62,748 bases of DNA from Pleurocapsales cyanobacterium LEGE 10410 (GTDB lineage: Bacteria > Cyanobacteriota > Cyanobacteriia > Cyanobacteriales > Xenococcaceae), in the NCBI GenBank assembly GCA_015207195.1, contig JADEXJ010000015.1, positions 1 through 62,748 of the forward strand, read 5' to 3'. Both the position numbers and the translations under genes were made by a program. This document shows positions 7,886 through 14,763 of the stretch, one piece after another (the stretch's first letter is position 1; the number at the start of each line of letters is the position of its first letter). Under the pieces are notes generated by a model. The model saw only the letters and a list, made by a program, of their open reading frames with translations, ran no database searches and was not told where the DNA came from.

Positions 7886-8998
7886 ATGATGCAAATTGGT
7901 GTACCAAAGGAAATTAAGGATTTAGAATTTCGCGTGGGTTTGTCTCCCAATAGCGTGAGGGTTTTGACAGATCGAGGACATAGTATAGCAATCGAAACCA
8001 GTGCGGGAGTTGGTTCGGGATTTAGCGATCGCGATTATCAACAGGCTGGGGCGACTATTGTTGCTGATGCACAAGCTGCCTGGGATCGAGAACTGGTAAT
8101 TAAGGTTAAAGAACCTCTGGCGGAGGAATATCAGTTTATTCGAGCGGGACAGCTCCTATTTACCTACCTGCATTTGGCAGCAAATAAACCCCTAACCGAA
8201 CGTTTGATTGACTCTGGAGTAACGGCGATCGCTTATGAAACGGTAGAAGTAAATCGCAGTTTCCCCCTGCTTGCACCGATGAGCGTAATTGCAGGCAGAC
8301 TCTCAGTACAGTTTGGCGCAAGATTTTTGGAACGACAACAAGGAGGCAGAGGTGTTTTATTAGGCGGTATTCCTGGTGTAGCTCCAGGCAAGGTAACCAT
8401 TTTAGGTGGCGGTGTCGTCGGTACAGAAGCAGCTAAAATTGCCGTCGGGATGGGTGCCAAGGTACAAATTTTCGATATTAACGTCGAACGTTTATCTTAT
8501 TTGGAAGCTCTGTTTGGTTCTAGAGTTGAACTGCTTTACAGTAATGCTGCTGCGATCGAAGCTGCCGTTCCCGATGCCGACTTGTTAATTGGTGCGGTGT
8601 TGATTCCAGGCAAAAAAGCCCCCACTTTGGTCAATCGTTCTTTAGTCGCCAGGATGCGCCCTGGTTCTGTGATCGTCGATGTCGCCGTAGATCAAGGAGG
8701 ATGTATTGAAACCTTACGTCCCACTTCCCACAGTCAGCCTACCTACATCGAGTCGGGAGTAGTTCATTATGGCGTTCCCAATATGCCTGGTGCTGTACCC
8801 TGGACAGCTACTCAAGCTCTAAATAACAGTACTTTGCCCTATGCGAGCGAGTTAGCCGACTCTGGAATCAAAGCATTAGACAAAAATCCTGCTCTGGCAA
8901 TGGGATTAAACGTGAATAACTATCAGTTGGTTCATCCTGTTGTTAAACAGGTTTTTCCAGATTTAGTCGCTCGTACTGCTGAGTTTTCTTTGGCTTAA
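7886..8998 (+). CDS. ald: Alanine dehydrogenase
   Basis: 370 residues, the usual length. Catalytic and substrate residues are in place: Arg16 in EFRVGLSP, Lys75 in VIKVKEPL and His96 in TYLHLA. The NAD-binding loop is GGGVVGTEAA, and the substrate region has the conserved PNMPGAVPWTAT segment. It interconverts L-alanine and pyruvate plus ammonium with NAD. Two ATGs are adjacent (7886, 7889) behind an AAAGG site; either may be used. It lies 83 bases after the aminotransferase gene and before an AGCS symporter, which fits catabolic use: alanine made by the aminotransferase or imported by the symporter is deaminated. Confidence 0.95.
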   Translation: MMQIGVPKEIKDLEFRVGLSPNSVRVLTDRGHSIAIETSAGVGSGFSDRDYQQAGATIVADAQAAWDRELVIKVKEPLAEEYQFIRAGQLLFTYLHLAANKPLTERLIDSGVTAIAYETVEVNRSFPLLAPMSVIAGRLSVQFGARFLERQQGGRGVLLGGIPGVAPGKVTILGGGVVGTEAAKIAVGMGAKVQIFDINVERLSYLEALFGSRVELLYSNAAAIEAAVPDADLLIGAVLIPGKKAPTLVNRSLVARMRPGSVIVDVAVDQGGCIETLRPTSHSQPTYIESGVVHYGVPNMPGAVPWTATQALNNSTLPYASELADSGIKALDKNPALAMGLNVNNYQLVHPVVKQVFPDLVARTAEFSLA

Positions 8999-9234
8999 TT
9001 TTAGGGTGGGCAAGGGGATAATATTCTAATTTTTTTAGTAACTAGTTGTCTAAATTAAGGTCTTGTCCATCTGTTTAATCTCACTGACTACAAGTCAAAT
9101 AATTGGTTTTTTAAAATAGCGAAAAAAGCTATGGTCAACATTTTTTGATCAAGTGTTGTAAATTTTTTTTCAATGTTTTTTCGTGCCTTGTTTCTGATTA
9201 TTGCTGGATTCTAGATGTTTTTACAGTCAACTTC

Positions 9235-9250
9235 TACGAAATATTTCGTA
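9235..9250. promoter_or_regulatory. 16-bp perfect palindrome upstream of the AGCS symporter
   Basis: TACGAAATATTTCGTA is perfectly self-complementary over 16 bases, lies in the 406-base gap before the symporter and has no overlapping frame. The form suggests a dimeric regulator site; no regulator can be named. Confidence 0.35.
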
Positions 9251-9316
9251 TCTTGCGTTACGGTTTTTTATCACAAATAACTGCAAACTAACAAAAAGTT
9301 TAAGCTATTTAAAAAA

Positions 9317-9350
9317 GGCATTTATTATCTAATAATAACAAATAAATGCC
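9317..9350 (+). terminator. Stem-loop 5' of the AGCS symporter, terminator or leader structure
   Basis: A 10-bp perfect stem (GGCATTTATT with AATAAATGCC) around a 14-base AT-rich loop, preceded by A6 and followed by AGAGTTTTT. It could end transcripts coming from ald or act as a leader element for the symporter, which starts about 55 bases further on. The flanking A and T runs would allow termination on either strand. Confidence 0.45.
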
Positions 9351-9405
9351 AGAGTTTTTGCCATGCTAAATATCAGAGCAAATCTATCAGTTGAAAAGTA
9401 AAATT

Positions 9406-10953
9406 ATGAAATTATTGCAGAAGTTTAATCGGCGTTGGTGGATTTTGGGATTGTTGCTGGTGTTGATACCTCAAATTGCTTTAGCCCAAGATGAAGCAGG
9501 CTCTGGAGGAGGAATTGAGGGCATATTTCAGAACATTGTTAATGTACTTAACCTTTTAATCTACTTCAAAATTGGAGGTGAAAATGGAATCCCCTTTATT
9601 GTCTTGTGGCTAATTGCTGGGGGAATATTTTTCACTTTGAGGATGAAATTTATCAATGTTCGAGGTTTTAAACACGCCATTGACGTAGTGCGAGGCAAAT
9701 ATGACGATCCTAACGATGAGGGAGATGTTTCCCACTTCCAAGCTCTGGCAGCAGCCTTATCGGGTACGGTAGGGATTGGTAACATTGCTGGGGTAGCGAT
9801 CGCCATACGGATGGGAGGACCAGGGGCAGCTTTTTGGATGACTGTAGCGGGTTTCTTTGGGATGTCGAGTAAGTTTGCCGAATGCACCCTCGGTCAAAAA
9901 TTTCGCATTATTAAGCCCGATGGTACAGTAGGGGGTGGTCCGATGTATTACCTATCCCGTGGTTTATCCTCAATTGGCATGGGCAAAATCGGCAAAGGAT
10001 TGGGGGTACTGTATGCCATATCCTGTGCCATTGCAGCGATGGGTGCGGGGAATATGTTTCAGGCAAACCAGGCTTATGCTGCCGTGTCTAATGTCTTGCC
10101 CTTTTTTAATAATCTAGACTGGCTGTTTGGCATTATTTTAGTCGCCATTGTGGGTTTGGTAATTCTGGGGGGCATCGAGCGTATTGGTTCGGTAGCGGGG
10201 GTTTTAGTGCCAGCAATGGCGGTGATTTATACCATAGCCTGCGTATGGGTAATGTTAGTTAGATTTACTGCTATTCCAGAGGCGATCGCCACCATTATAG
10301 GTTCAGCTTTTAATCCTCAAGCGGTAGCAGGAGGGGCAATTGGCGCGATTATTATTGGATTTCAGCGGGCAGTTTTTTCTAACGAAGCTGGGATTGGTTC
10401 AGCTGCGATCGCCCATTCGGCTGCTCGTACCGACGAGCCAGTGAGAGAAGGTATAGTTGCCTTGCTAGAGCCGTTTATCGACACGATGTTTATTTGTAAT
10501 CTAACGGCACTGGTAATTGTGTTGACGGGGGTTTATGCCGATCCGACTTCTGCCGAACTTGATGGTGCCAGACTATCTGCTGCTTCTTTTGAGACGATTA
10601 TCGGCTGGTTTCCTTACGTAATTGCCATAGCGGGATTTTTGTTCGCCATATCGACCATGATTTCCTGGAGTTACTACGGACAATTAGCTTGGGCATATCT
10701 GTTTGGCGATCGCACGGTCAACGTTTACAAAGTACTGTTTTTAACCTGTGGATTCATTGGTACGATAATTAATCTCGATCTCGTTCTCGAATTTAGCGAT
10801 ATTGTTCTGTTAGCGATGTCTCTACCTAACTTATTAGGCTGTTTTCTACTTTCTGGTATAGTTGCCAGAGAATTGAATAAATATATGACTCGCTTAGAAT
10901 CTGGGGAAATGCTAGCAGAGATTGAAGAAGTTAGAGAACCCGTACTAAAATAG
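9406..10953 (+). CDS. AGCS-family sodium:alanine/glycine symporter
   Basis: About 515 residues with 10 or more hydrophobic segments. Family signatures are visible: HFQALAAALSGTVGIGNIAGVA near the N-terminus and GFQRAVFSNEAGIGSAAIAH in the middle. The ATG at 9406 gives a cleavable-looking signal peptide (WWILGLLLVLIPQIALAQ); a TTG at 9391 would add five residues. AGCS transporters take up alanine or glycine with sodium. Next to alanine dehydrogenase an alanine role is the simple reading, while the aminotransferase and exporter neighbours leave taurine or beta-alanine open. A universal stress protein gene starts 14 bases after the stop and is probably co-transcribed. Confidence 0.9.
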   Translation: MKLLQKFNRRWWILGLLLVLIPQIALAQDEAGSGGGIEGIFQNIVNVLNLLIYFKIGGENGIPFIVLWLIAGGIFFTLRMKFINVRGFKHAIDVVRGKYDDPNDEGDVSHFQALAAALSGTVGIGNIAGVAIAIRMGGPGAAFWMTVAGFFGMSSKFAECTLGQKFRIIKPDGTVGGGPMYYLSRGLSSIGMGKIGKGLGVLYAISCAIAAMGAGNMFQANQAYAAVSNVLPFFNNLDWLFGIILVAIVGLVILGGIERIGSVAGVLVPAMAVIYTIACVWVMLVRFTAIPEAIATIIGSAFNPQAVAGGAIGAIIIGFQRAVFSNEAGIGSAAIAHSAARTDEPVREGIVALLEPFIDTMFICNLTALVIVLTGVYADPTSAELDGARLSAASFETIIGWFPYVIAIAGFLFAISTMISWSYYGQLAWAYLFGDRTVNVYKVLFLTCGFIGTIINLDLVLEFSDIVLLAMSLPNLLGCFLLSGIVARELNKYMTRLESGEMLAEIEEVREPVLK

Positions 10954-10967
10954 ATAGAGGTATAGAT

Positions 10968-11393
10968 ATGAGTTGGCTGAAAAAAAAATCTGTCCTAATT
11001 CCCCTTGATTTTTCCGAACTGTCCTACGAGGCGATCGCCCCTGCCAGAGAATACGTTGAAGCTGAAACTGGATTAACCCTAATTCACGTACTTGCTTCGC
11101 TACACCCAGCGGATCCAGCAGCCATGTGGAATACCCTCGATGATGAGCAAAGAAAACAGAAAGTCCATGAATTTCTAGCTCAAAAGCTTGGTGAAATGGG
11201 ATACAAAGAAGTCCAGATCAAAGTCGCTCTTGGCGATCCTAGTACAGAAATTATCGACTGTGCCAAAGAAATAGATTCAGACTTAATTGTCATGCCTTCT
11301 CACGGACGCAAGGGGGTGAGTCGCTTTTTGCTGGGTTCAGTAGCCGAAAGGGTAGTACGCTTATCTCCGTGTCCCGTTTTAATTTTAAAATAG
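10968..11393 (+). CDS. Universal stress protein (single UspA domain)
   Basis: 141 residues, one UspA domain. It starts SVLIPLDFSELSYEAI and ends with the nucleotide-binding signature G-x2-G-x9-G-S (SHGRKGVSRFLLGSVAERVVR), then SPCPVLIL. It lies 14 bases after the AGCS symporter and 9 bases before the TauE/SafE gene, so it is an internal member of a transport operon. This is the second UspA-transporter pairing in the window, the first being SulP at 4193. Confidence 0.92.
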   Translation: MSWLKKKSVLIPLDFSELSYEAIAPAREYVEAETGLTLIHVLASLHPADPAAMWNTLDDEQRKQKVHEFLAQKLGEMGYKEVQIKVALGDPSTEIIDCAKEIDSDLIVMPSHGRKGVSRFLLGSVAERVVRLSPCPVLILK

Positions 11394-11402
11394 AGGAATC
11401 GA

Positions 11403-12119
11403 TTGGGTAACGAATTTTTGTGGGTTAGCAGCATTATTATGATGGCAGCTGTGGCTCAAAGCATCACTGGCTTTGGAGTTTCGATAGTTGCCATGTCTTT
11501 TTTACCTGGAATTGTCGGTCTACAAACTTCAGTACCTTTAGTTACGCTGATTCCCATCGCGGGTAACATCATATTGTGGTACTACCATCGACGAGACTGT
11601 AGTTTTAAAGCGGTAGGAAGATTGACTGTTGCCTCGTTAATTGCTACTCCTCTAGGCGTTATCTTACTCGATCGCATTCCTGAAGCGATCGCCTTAAAAG
11701 GATTGGGCATCTTAATAGTCAGCTATGTTCTCTATGACTGGTTCAACCTGACTTTACCCAAGCTTCAGTCCTCTGGTTGGGCTTATGTGTTTGGTGGGGT
11801 ATCGGGTATTCTCAACGGCGCATATACGGTTAACGGACCACCACTAATTATTTATGCCAACTGTCGTCGCTGGACTCCCCAAGAATTCAAAGGTAATTTG
11901 GGCGCGCTGTTTTTCTTTAGTTCTGTCTTAGCTGCGATCGCTCACGGATTTCAAGGTAATATCACCACTCAAGTCAGGGAATTTGCCGTTTATAGCCTTC
12001 CCGCCTATGCTTTGGGACTATGGCTGGGAATGGTCTTATCAAAGAAAATTAATCCTGTGGTTTTTCGACGGATTACTCTCGCTTTACTAATGGTGGCGGG
12101 TTTGAGATTGCTGATTTAG
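11403..12119 (+). CDS. TSUP family membrane protein (sulfite/sulfonate exporter TauE/SafE type)
   Basis: 238 residues, about eight hydrophobic segments, with the two-fold TSUP layout. The first repeat has AQSITGFGVSIVAMSFLP and the second has YVFGGVSGILNGAYTVNGPPLIIYA. The TTG start is supported by an AGAGGA site 5 bases upstream, 9 bases after the UspA stop. TauE is implicated in sulfite export and SafE in sulfoacetate export during taurine degradation; other TSUP members move other organic acids. Being in one run with a taurine-aminotransferase-like gene and alanine dehydrogenase, export of sulfite, sulfoacetate or isethionate is the natural hypothesis. Confidence 0.85.
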   Translation: MGNEFLWVSSIIMMAAVAQSITGFGVSIVAMSFLPGIVGLQTSVPLVTLIPIAGNIILWYYHRRDCSFKAVGRLTVASLIATPLGVILLDRIPEAIALKGLGILIVSYVLYDWFNLTLPKLQSSGWAYVFGGVSGILNGAYTVNGPPLIIYANCRRWTPQEFKGNLGALFFFSSVLAAIAHGFQGNITTQVREFAVYSLPAYALGLWLGMVLSKKINPVVFRRITLALLMVAGLRLLI

Positions 12120-12146
12120 CATCCTCCACAAGAAGCTCCACGCACA

Positions 12147-12260
12147 GCCTCCTTCGGAGGCAAAGTCGCTTCGCGACGCTGGCGCAACGCGCCGTCTTCC
12201 AAGAAACAGCCTGCGAAGGAGGCAAAGTCGTCGAAGACGACGACATGGGCGCATACGCCC
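12147..12260. repeat. Chain of short hairpins with mostly trinucleotide loops
   Basis: At least six adjacent palindromes in 114 bases: GCCTCC-TTC-GGAGGC (12147-12161), GTCGC-TTC-GCGAC (12165-12177), GGCGC-AAC-GCGCC (12181-12193), TCTT-CC-AAGA, GCCTGC-GAA-GGAGGC (one mismatch), GTCGTC-GAA-GACGAC, and GGGCG-CATA-CGCCC (12247-12260). It is much richer in G+C than its surroundings and lies between convergent-free forward genes. It resembles small dispersed palindromic repeats described in filamentous cyanobacteria. Confidence 0.8.
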
Positions 12261-12347
12261 TGCAACAGGAAATAGTCTTGATTTGGAGACTCGTTGTTTG
12301 CGTAAAATGTTTAACGTAAAAAGGATCATTTTAAAAGCTGTACCCAG

Positions 12348-12498
12348 GGACGCTGGGGAATGGAAACTGCCTGCTGACTGCGTACTGCCAGGGATTGCGA
12401 CTTGTCGTATATCTAGGTAAGTGCAACGCAGGAATACCTAGTCGTGAGTCTAGGGAAGCCCACACTGTAATCTTTGATTCAGTGTTGGGAGAACGTCA
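12348..12498 (+). mobile_element. Solo right end / relic of an IS200/IS605-type element
   Basis: Homologous to the right end at 62517-62600 in reverse orientation. Shared features are a CCTA-GTCGTGAGTC-TAGG block (about 12437-12456), a hairpin with the same inner core TAATC-TTT-GATT (stem ACACTG/CAGTGT, 12462-12485), then GGGAGAACGTCA ending at 12498. Only a degraded tnpB tail could precede it and no intact transposase is present. The outer stem bases differ from the other copy but are co-varied, so the structure has been kept. Confidence 0.6.
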
Positions 12499-12536
12499 CC
12501 TCGCGGTTAAATAGTAGAACGAAGCCGTAAAATACA

Positions 12537-13157
12537 GTGGAAATCAATCTCCTATTCAAAGGTCTAATAATCGGTTTGTCCATTGCTGCACCAGTTGGCG
12601 CGATCGGTTTGTTGTGTATCAACCGCACTTTGTCCCAAGGAAGTATTGTAGGGTTTATCTCTGGACTTGGTGCTGCGACTGCCGATGGTTTTTATGGCTG
12701 CATTGCTGGTTTTGGACTGACCCTAGTGGCTGATTTTTTAATCGAGCAACAGTTTTGGCTGAAGCTTGTCGGGGGCGTATTTTTATGTTTTTGGGGAGTC
12801 AACACATTTGTTAGCAAACCAGCGCGATCGACTCAGGCGATCGCCAGTAGCAATTTAATTCAGGCTTATTTTTCTACTCTACTTTTAACCATTGCCAATC
12901 CTTCAACAATTTTGTCTTTTGTCGCTGTTTTTGCTGGGTTAGGATTAGCCGATACAGCCCAGGACTATACTTCGGCAGCAGCTTTAGTGTTTGGAGTTTT
13001 TTTAGGATCTGCTAGTTGGTGGTTGTTACTAAGTGGTGGCGTTGGTTTGGTCAGGAGAAAGTTTGACTCTCACACCCTGAGATTAATTAACAGAGTTTCT
13101 GGTTTCATTATTGTTGCCTTCGGCTTGGCTGCACTTTTTAGCCTGGGCAAGTTATAG
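12537..13157 (+). CDS. LysE/RhtB-family amino acid exporter
   Basis: 206 residues with six hydrophobic segments. The N-terminal GLIIGLSIAAPVGAIGLLCI carries the conserved G-x-x-P-G/V segment of LysE-type translocators, and IANPSTILSFVAVFAGLG matches the NP segment of the second half. The first in-frame start is GTG at 12537. No strong Shine-Dalgarno is visible, and the region just upstream is the IS605-type right end, so the native promoter may have been displaced. The likely role is efflux of an amino acid or related solute, which one is unknown. Confidence 0.85.
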   Translation: MEINLLFKGLIIGLSIAAPVGAIGLLCINRTLSQGSIVGFISGLGAATADGFYGCIAGFGLTLVADFLIEQQFWLKLVGGVFLCFWGVNTFVSKPARSTQAIASSNLIQAYFSTLLLTIANPSTILSFVAVFAGLGLADTAQDYTSAAALVFGVFLGSASWWLLLSGGVGLVRRKFDSHTLRLINRVSGFIIVAFGLAALFSLGKL

Positions 13158-13207
13158 GTAAAGAAGATAGAACAACATGATACCAAATAGAAAAAAGAAT
13201 GCAACAG

Positions 13208-13391
13208 ATAGCTCGTAGTACTGTGTCAAGCTTAATTTGATGGATTAGAAAAATCCCCTAAAGGAGTCCTTTAGGGCGTTCCTTAGGGGATTAAAAATCG
13301 CCAGGGTCGCACCGCAACGCAGATGATTTACTTGCTTACCAACAAATGATTGGGTTTTTGAGATGCAGCAGATAGTCCTGGTTTTTCCCGC
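13208..13391. repeat. Second, rearranged copy of the MITE-like repeat
   Basis: Bases 13320-13391 are the reverse complement of 3139-3210 with two mismatches. The left boundary (AGCTCGTAGT then ACTGTGTCA) also echoes the edge of the first copy (AGCTCGTAGT then GGACTGACAC). The middle differs from copy one and holds the hairpin at 13252-13292. Confidence 0.6.
13252..13292. terminator. Strong stem-loop downstream of lysE-type gene
   Basis: AATCCCCTAA (13252-13261) pairs with TTAGGGGATT (13283-13292). An alternative inner stem, CCCTAAAGG with CCTTTAGGG, overlaps it. It lies about 95 bases after the exporter stop and is followed by AAAAAT, so it may terminate or simply be part of the repeat copy. 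Confidence 0.45.
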
Positions 13392-13447
13392 TCGTTTATC
13401 CTAAGTGATCTGATGAACCGAAGCCGACAGCAACTTTCAATCTAAAG

Positions 13448-13642
13448 TCAGTTCGGATATTGGTCATTCAAAAAGCCCAAGTTACGCCGTGAACTCTTGC
13501 GATGCAAATTTTGTGCAGAACGTTCCCTAGCGATTACAATCTTCCATACTTCTGTCCAACGTTCTTCAATTAAAGTCCTCATTCTTTCTGATTGCCACTG
13601 AGGAAGTCTATTTCCGCGGTTTTTGTCAGGTGTATTCATCAT
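13448..13642 (-). CDS. Doubtful small hypothetical protein (64 aa)
   Basis: A 64-residue basic frame, starting with two ATG codons (MMNTPDKNRGNRLPQ), in an otherwise gene-free kilobase. It has no ribosome binding site and no recognised domain. The central part (SERMRTLIEERWTEVWKIVI) could form an amphipathic helix. It may be a remnant of a larger gene or chance; listed only because nothing else explains this stretch. Confidence 0.2.
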   Translation of the reverse strand: MMNTPDKNRGNRLPQWQSERMRTLIEERWTEVWKIVIARERSAQNLHRKSSRRNLGFLNDQYPN

Positions 13643-13659
13643 TAGTTCTAATATTACTA

Positions 13660-14192
13660 ATTATTAAAAGTTATTTGCATTAATTATTTATTCACGTTAG
13701 ACAAATTGAAGGTAAATAAAAGGTAACCTGAAGCGTAAACTGACCGCGCAGTTGTGGTGAAGAGATCTGGCTGTTATCGATCTAGGGTAAACTCTACCCT
13801 GCCTAGAAGCCTACTGTGACCGTTAGCCTAATGGTTTAGACCTGACTTTTTGCTGTTTGCTTTTGATTTCCCAACAGCCATCAAGCCAATTAACCAACTC
13901 TCTACGGGATGCAGTTGTCTGCCTAATATCAAGTACGGATGATTACTTTCAATACAAGATGCATCCATGTACTAGTTTGAACTGGGTTTAGAAAACTTCC
14001 TACTTCCTACTCCCTACTTCCTACTTCACCTACCTAATTTTAACTCTTTACCCGAACTTGATATAACTACACTACAAAGCTGGGCGATCGCCATTCACCG
14101 ATTTCTTGAAGTTATTGCTACATAATTCTCAATAAGTTGTTTCATGCTAAGTTTATATTGAGAATCAATTTACTTAATGAGAAGGCAAAAAT
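13660..14192. other. Gene-free stretch before dps
   Basis: No frame of note. It contains a heptanucleotide repeat at about 13995-14033 (CTACTTC/CTACTCC units), a GCGATCGC site, and the inverted repeat at 14125-14165 close to dps. Confidence 0.4.
14125..14165. promoter_or_regulatory. Inverted repeat ATTCTCAAT / ATTGAGAAT before dps, possible Fur/PerR-type operator
   Basis: Two 9-base arms in inverted orientation (14125-14133 and 14157-14165), 23 bases apart. The right arm with its flank (TTGAGAATCAATTTA) loosely resembles the 7-1-7 core of Fur-family boxes. It ends 27 bases before the dps start, a position suitable for repression. Iron or peroxide control of dps is common; the operator is only a candidate. 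Confidence 0.35.
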
Positions 14193-14756
14193 ATGTCCAC
14201 TACTACAGGTTTGCTACGTCCATTTGGTCATGTCGAGGAAAACCCCGTACTGTTAGACAAAAGCGTCACCGAACCAATATGTGAAGGCTTCAACGCTGTT
14301 TTGGCTAGTTTCCAAGGTTTATATTTGCAATATCAAAAACATCATTTTGTAGTTGAAGGTTCGGAATATTATTCACTGCATGAATTTTTCGCTACAAGTT
14401 ATGCTGAAACACAAGAGCATGTTCATGAAATAGGCGAACGACTTAATGGTTTAGGCGGGATCCCTGCTGCTAGCTTTAGTAAGCTGGCAGAATTATGTTG
14501 CTTTGAGCAAGAAGAAGACGGTGTGTTTAACGAGCGAGAAATGGTAGAACACGATCTTAGTGCAGAACAAGCAATGATCAAGCTAATACGACAACAAGCA
14601 TCTCAAGCAGAAAGTTTGGGCGATCGCGCCACCCGTTATCTATACGAGCAAATTTTACTCAAAACCGAGGAAAGAGCTTATCATTTACACCACTTCTTGG
14701 TTCATGACAGTTTGACCCTAGAGTTTGTTGGCAATCGCGCCAACGGTTCTAACTAA
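14193..14756 (+). CDS. dpsA: Dps-family ferritin-like protein with His-type ferroxidase centre
   Basis: 187 residues, a four-helix bundle of the Dps type that should assemble into a 12-mer storing iron and protecting DNA from peroxide. The conserved first ligand pair is present: His51 (KHHF) and His63 (YSLHE), plus Glu82 (IGERL). Two usual carboxylates are changed: the Asp at the position four residues after His63 is Ala67 (HEFFA), and the Asp of the second motif is His78 (EHVHEIGE). A second histidine, His76, is adjacent. Some cyanobacterial Dps proteins are known to have His-rich centres of this kind, with zinc reported in one. GAGAAGG precedes the ATG. It is convergent with the next gene. 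Confidence 0.9.
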   Translation: MSTTTGLLRPFGHVEENPVLLDKSVTEPICEGFNAVLASFQGLYLQYQKHHFVVEGSEYYSLHEFFATSYAETQEHVHEIGERLNGLGGIPAASFSKLAELCCFEQEEDGVFNEREMVEHDLSAEQAMIKLIRQQASQAESLGDRATRYLYEQILLKTEERAYHLHHFLVHDSLTLEFVGNRANGSN

Positions 14757-14763
14757 ACTAGCA

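Noticed and set aside
12087-12329. Minus-strand Arg-rich frame of 80 codons
   Set aside because: It arises from the GC-rich hairpin chain and overlaps the exporter's 3' end; no ribosome binding site.
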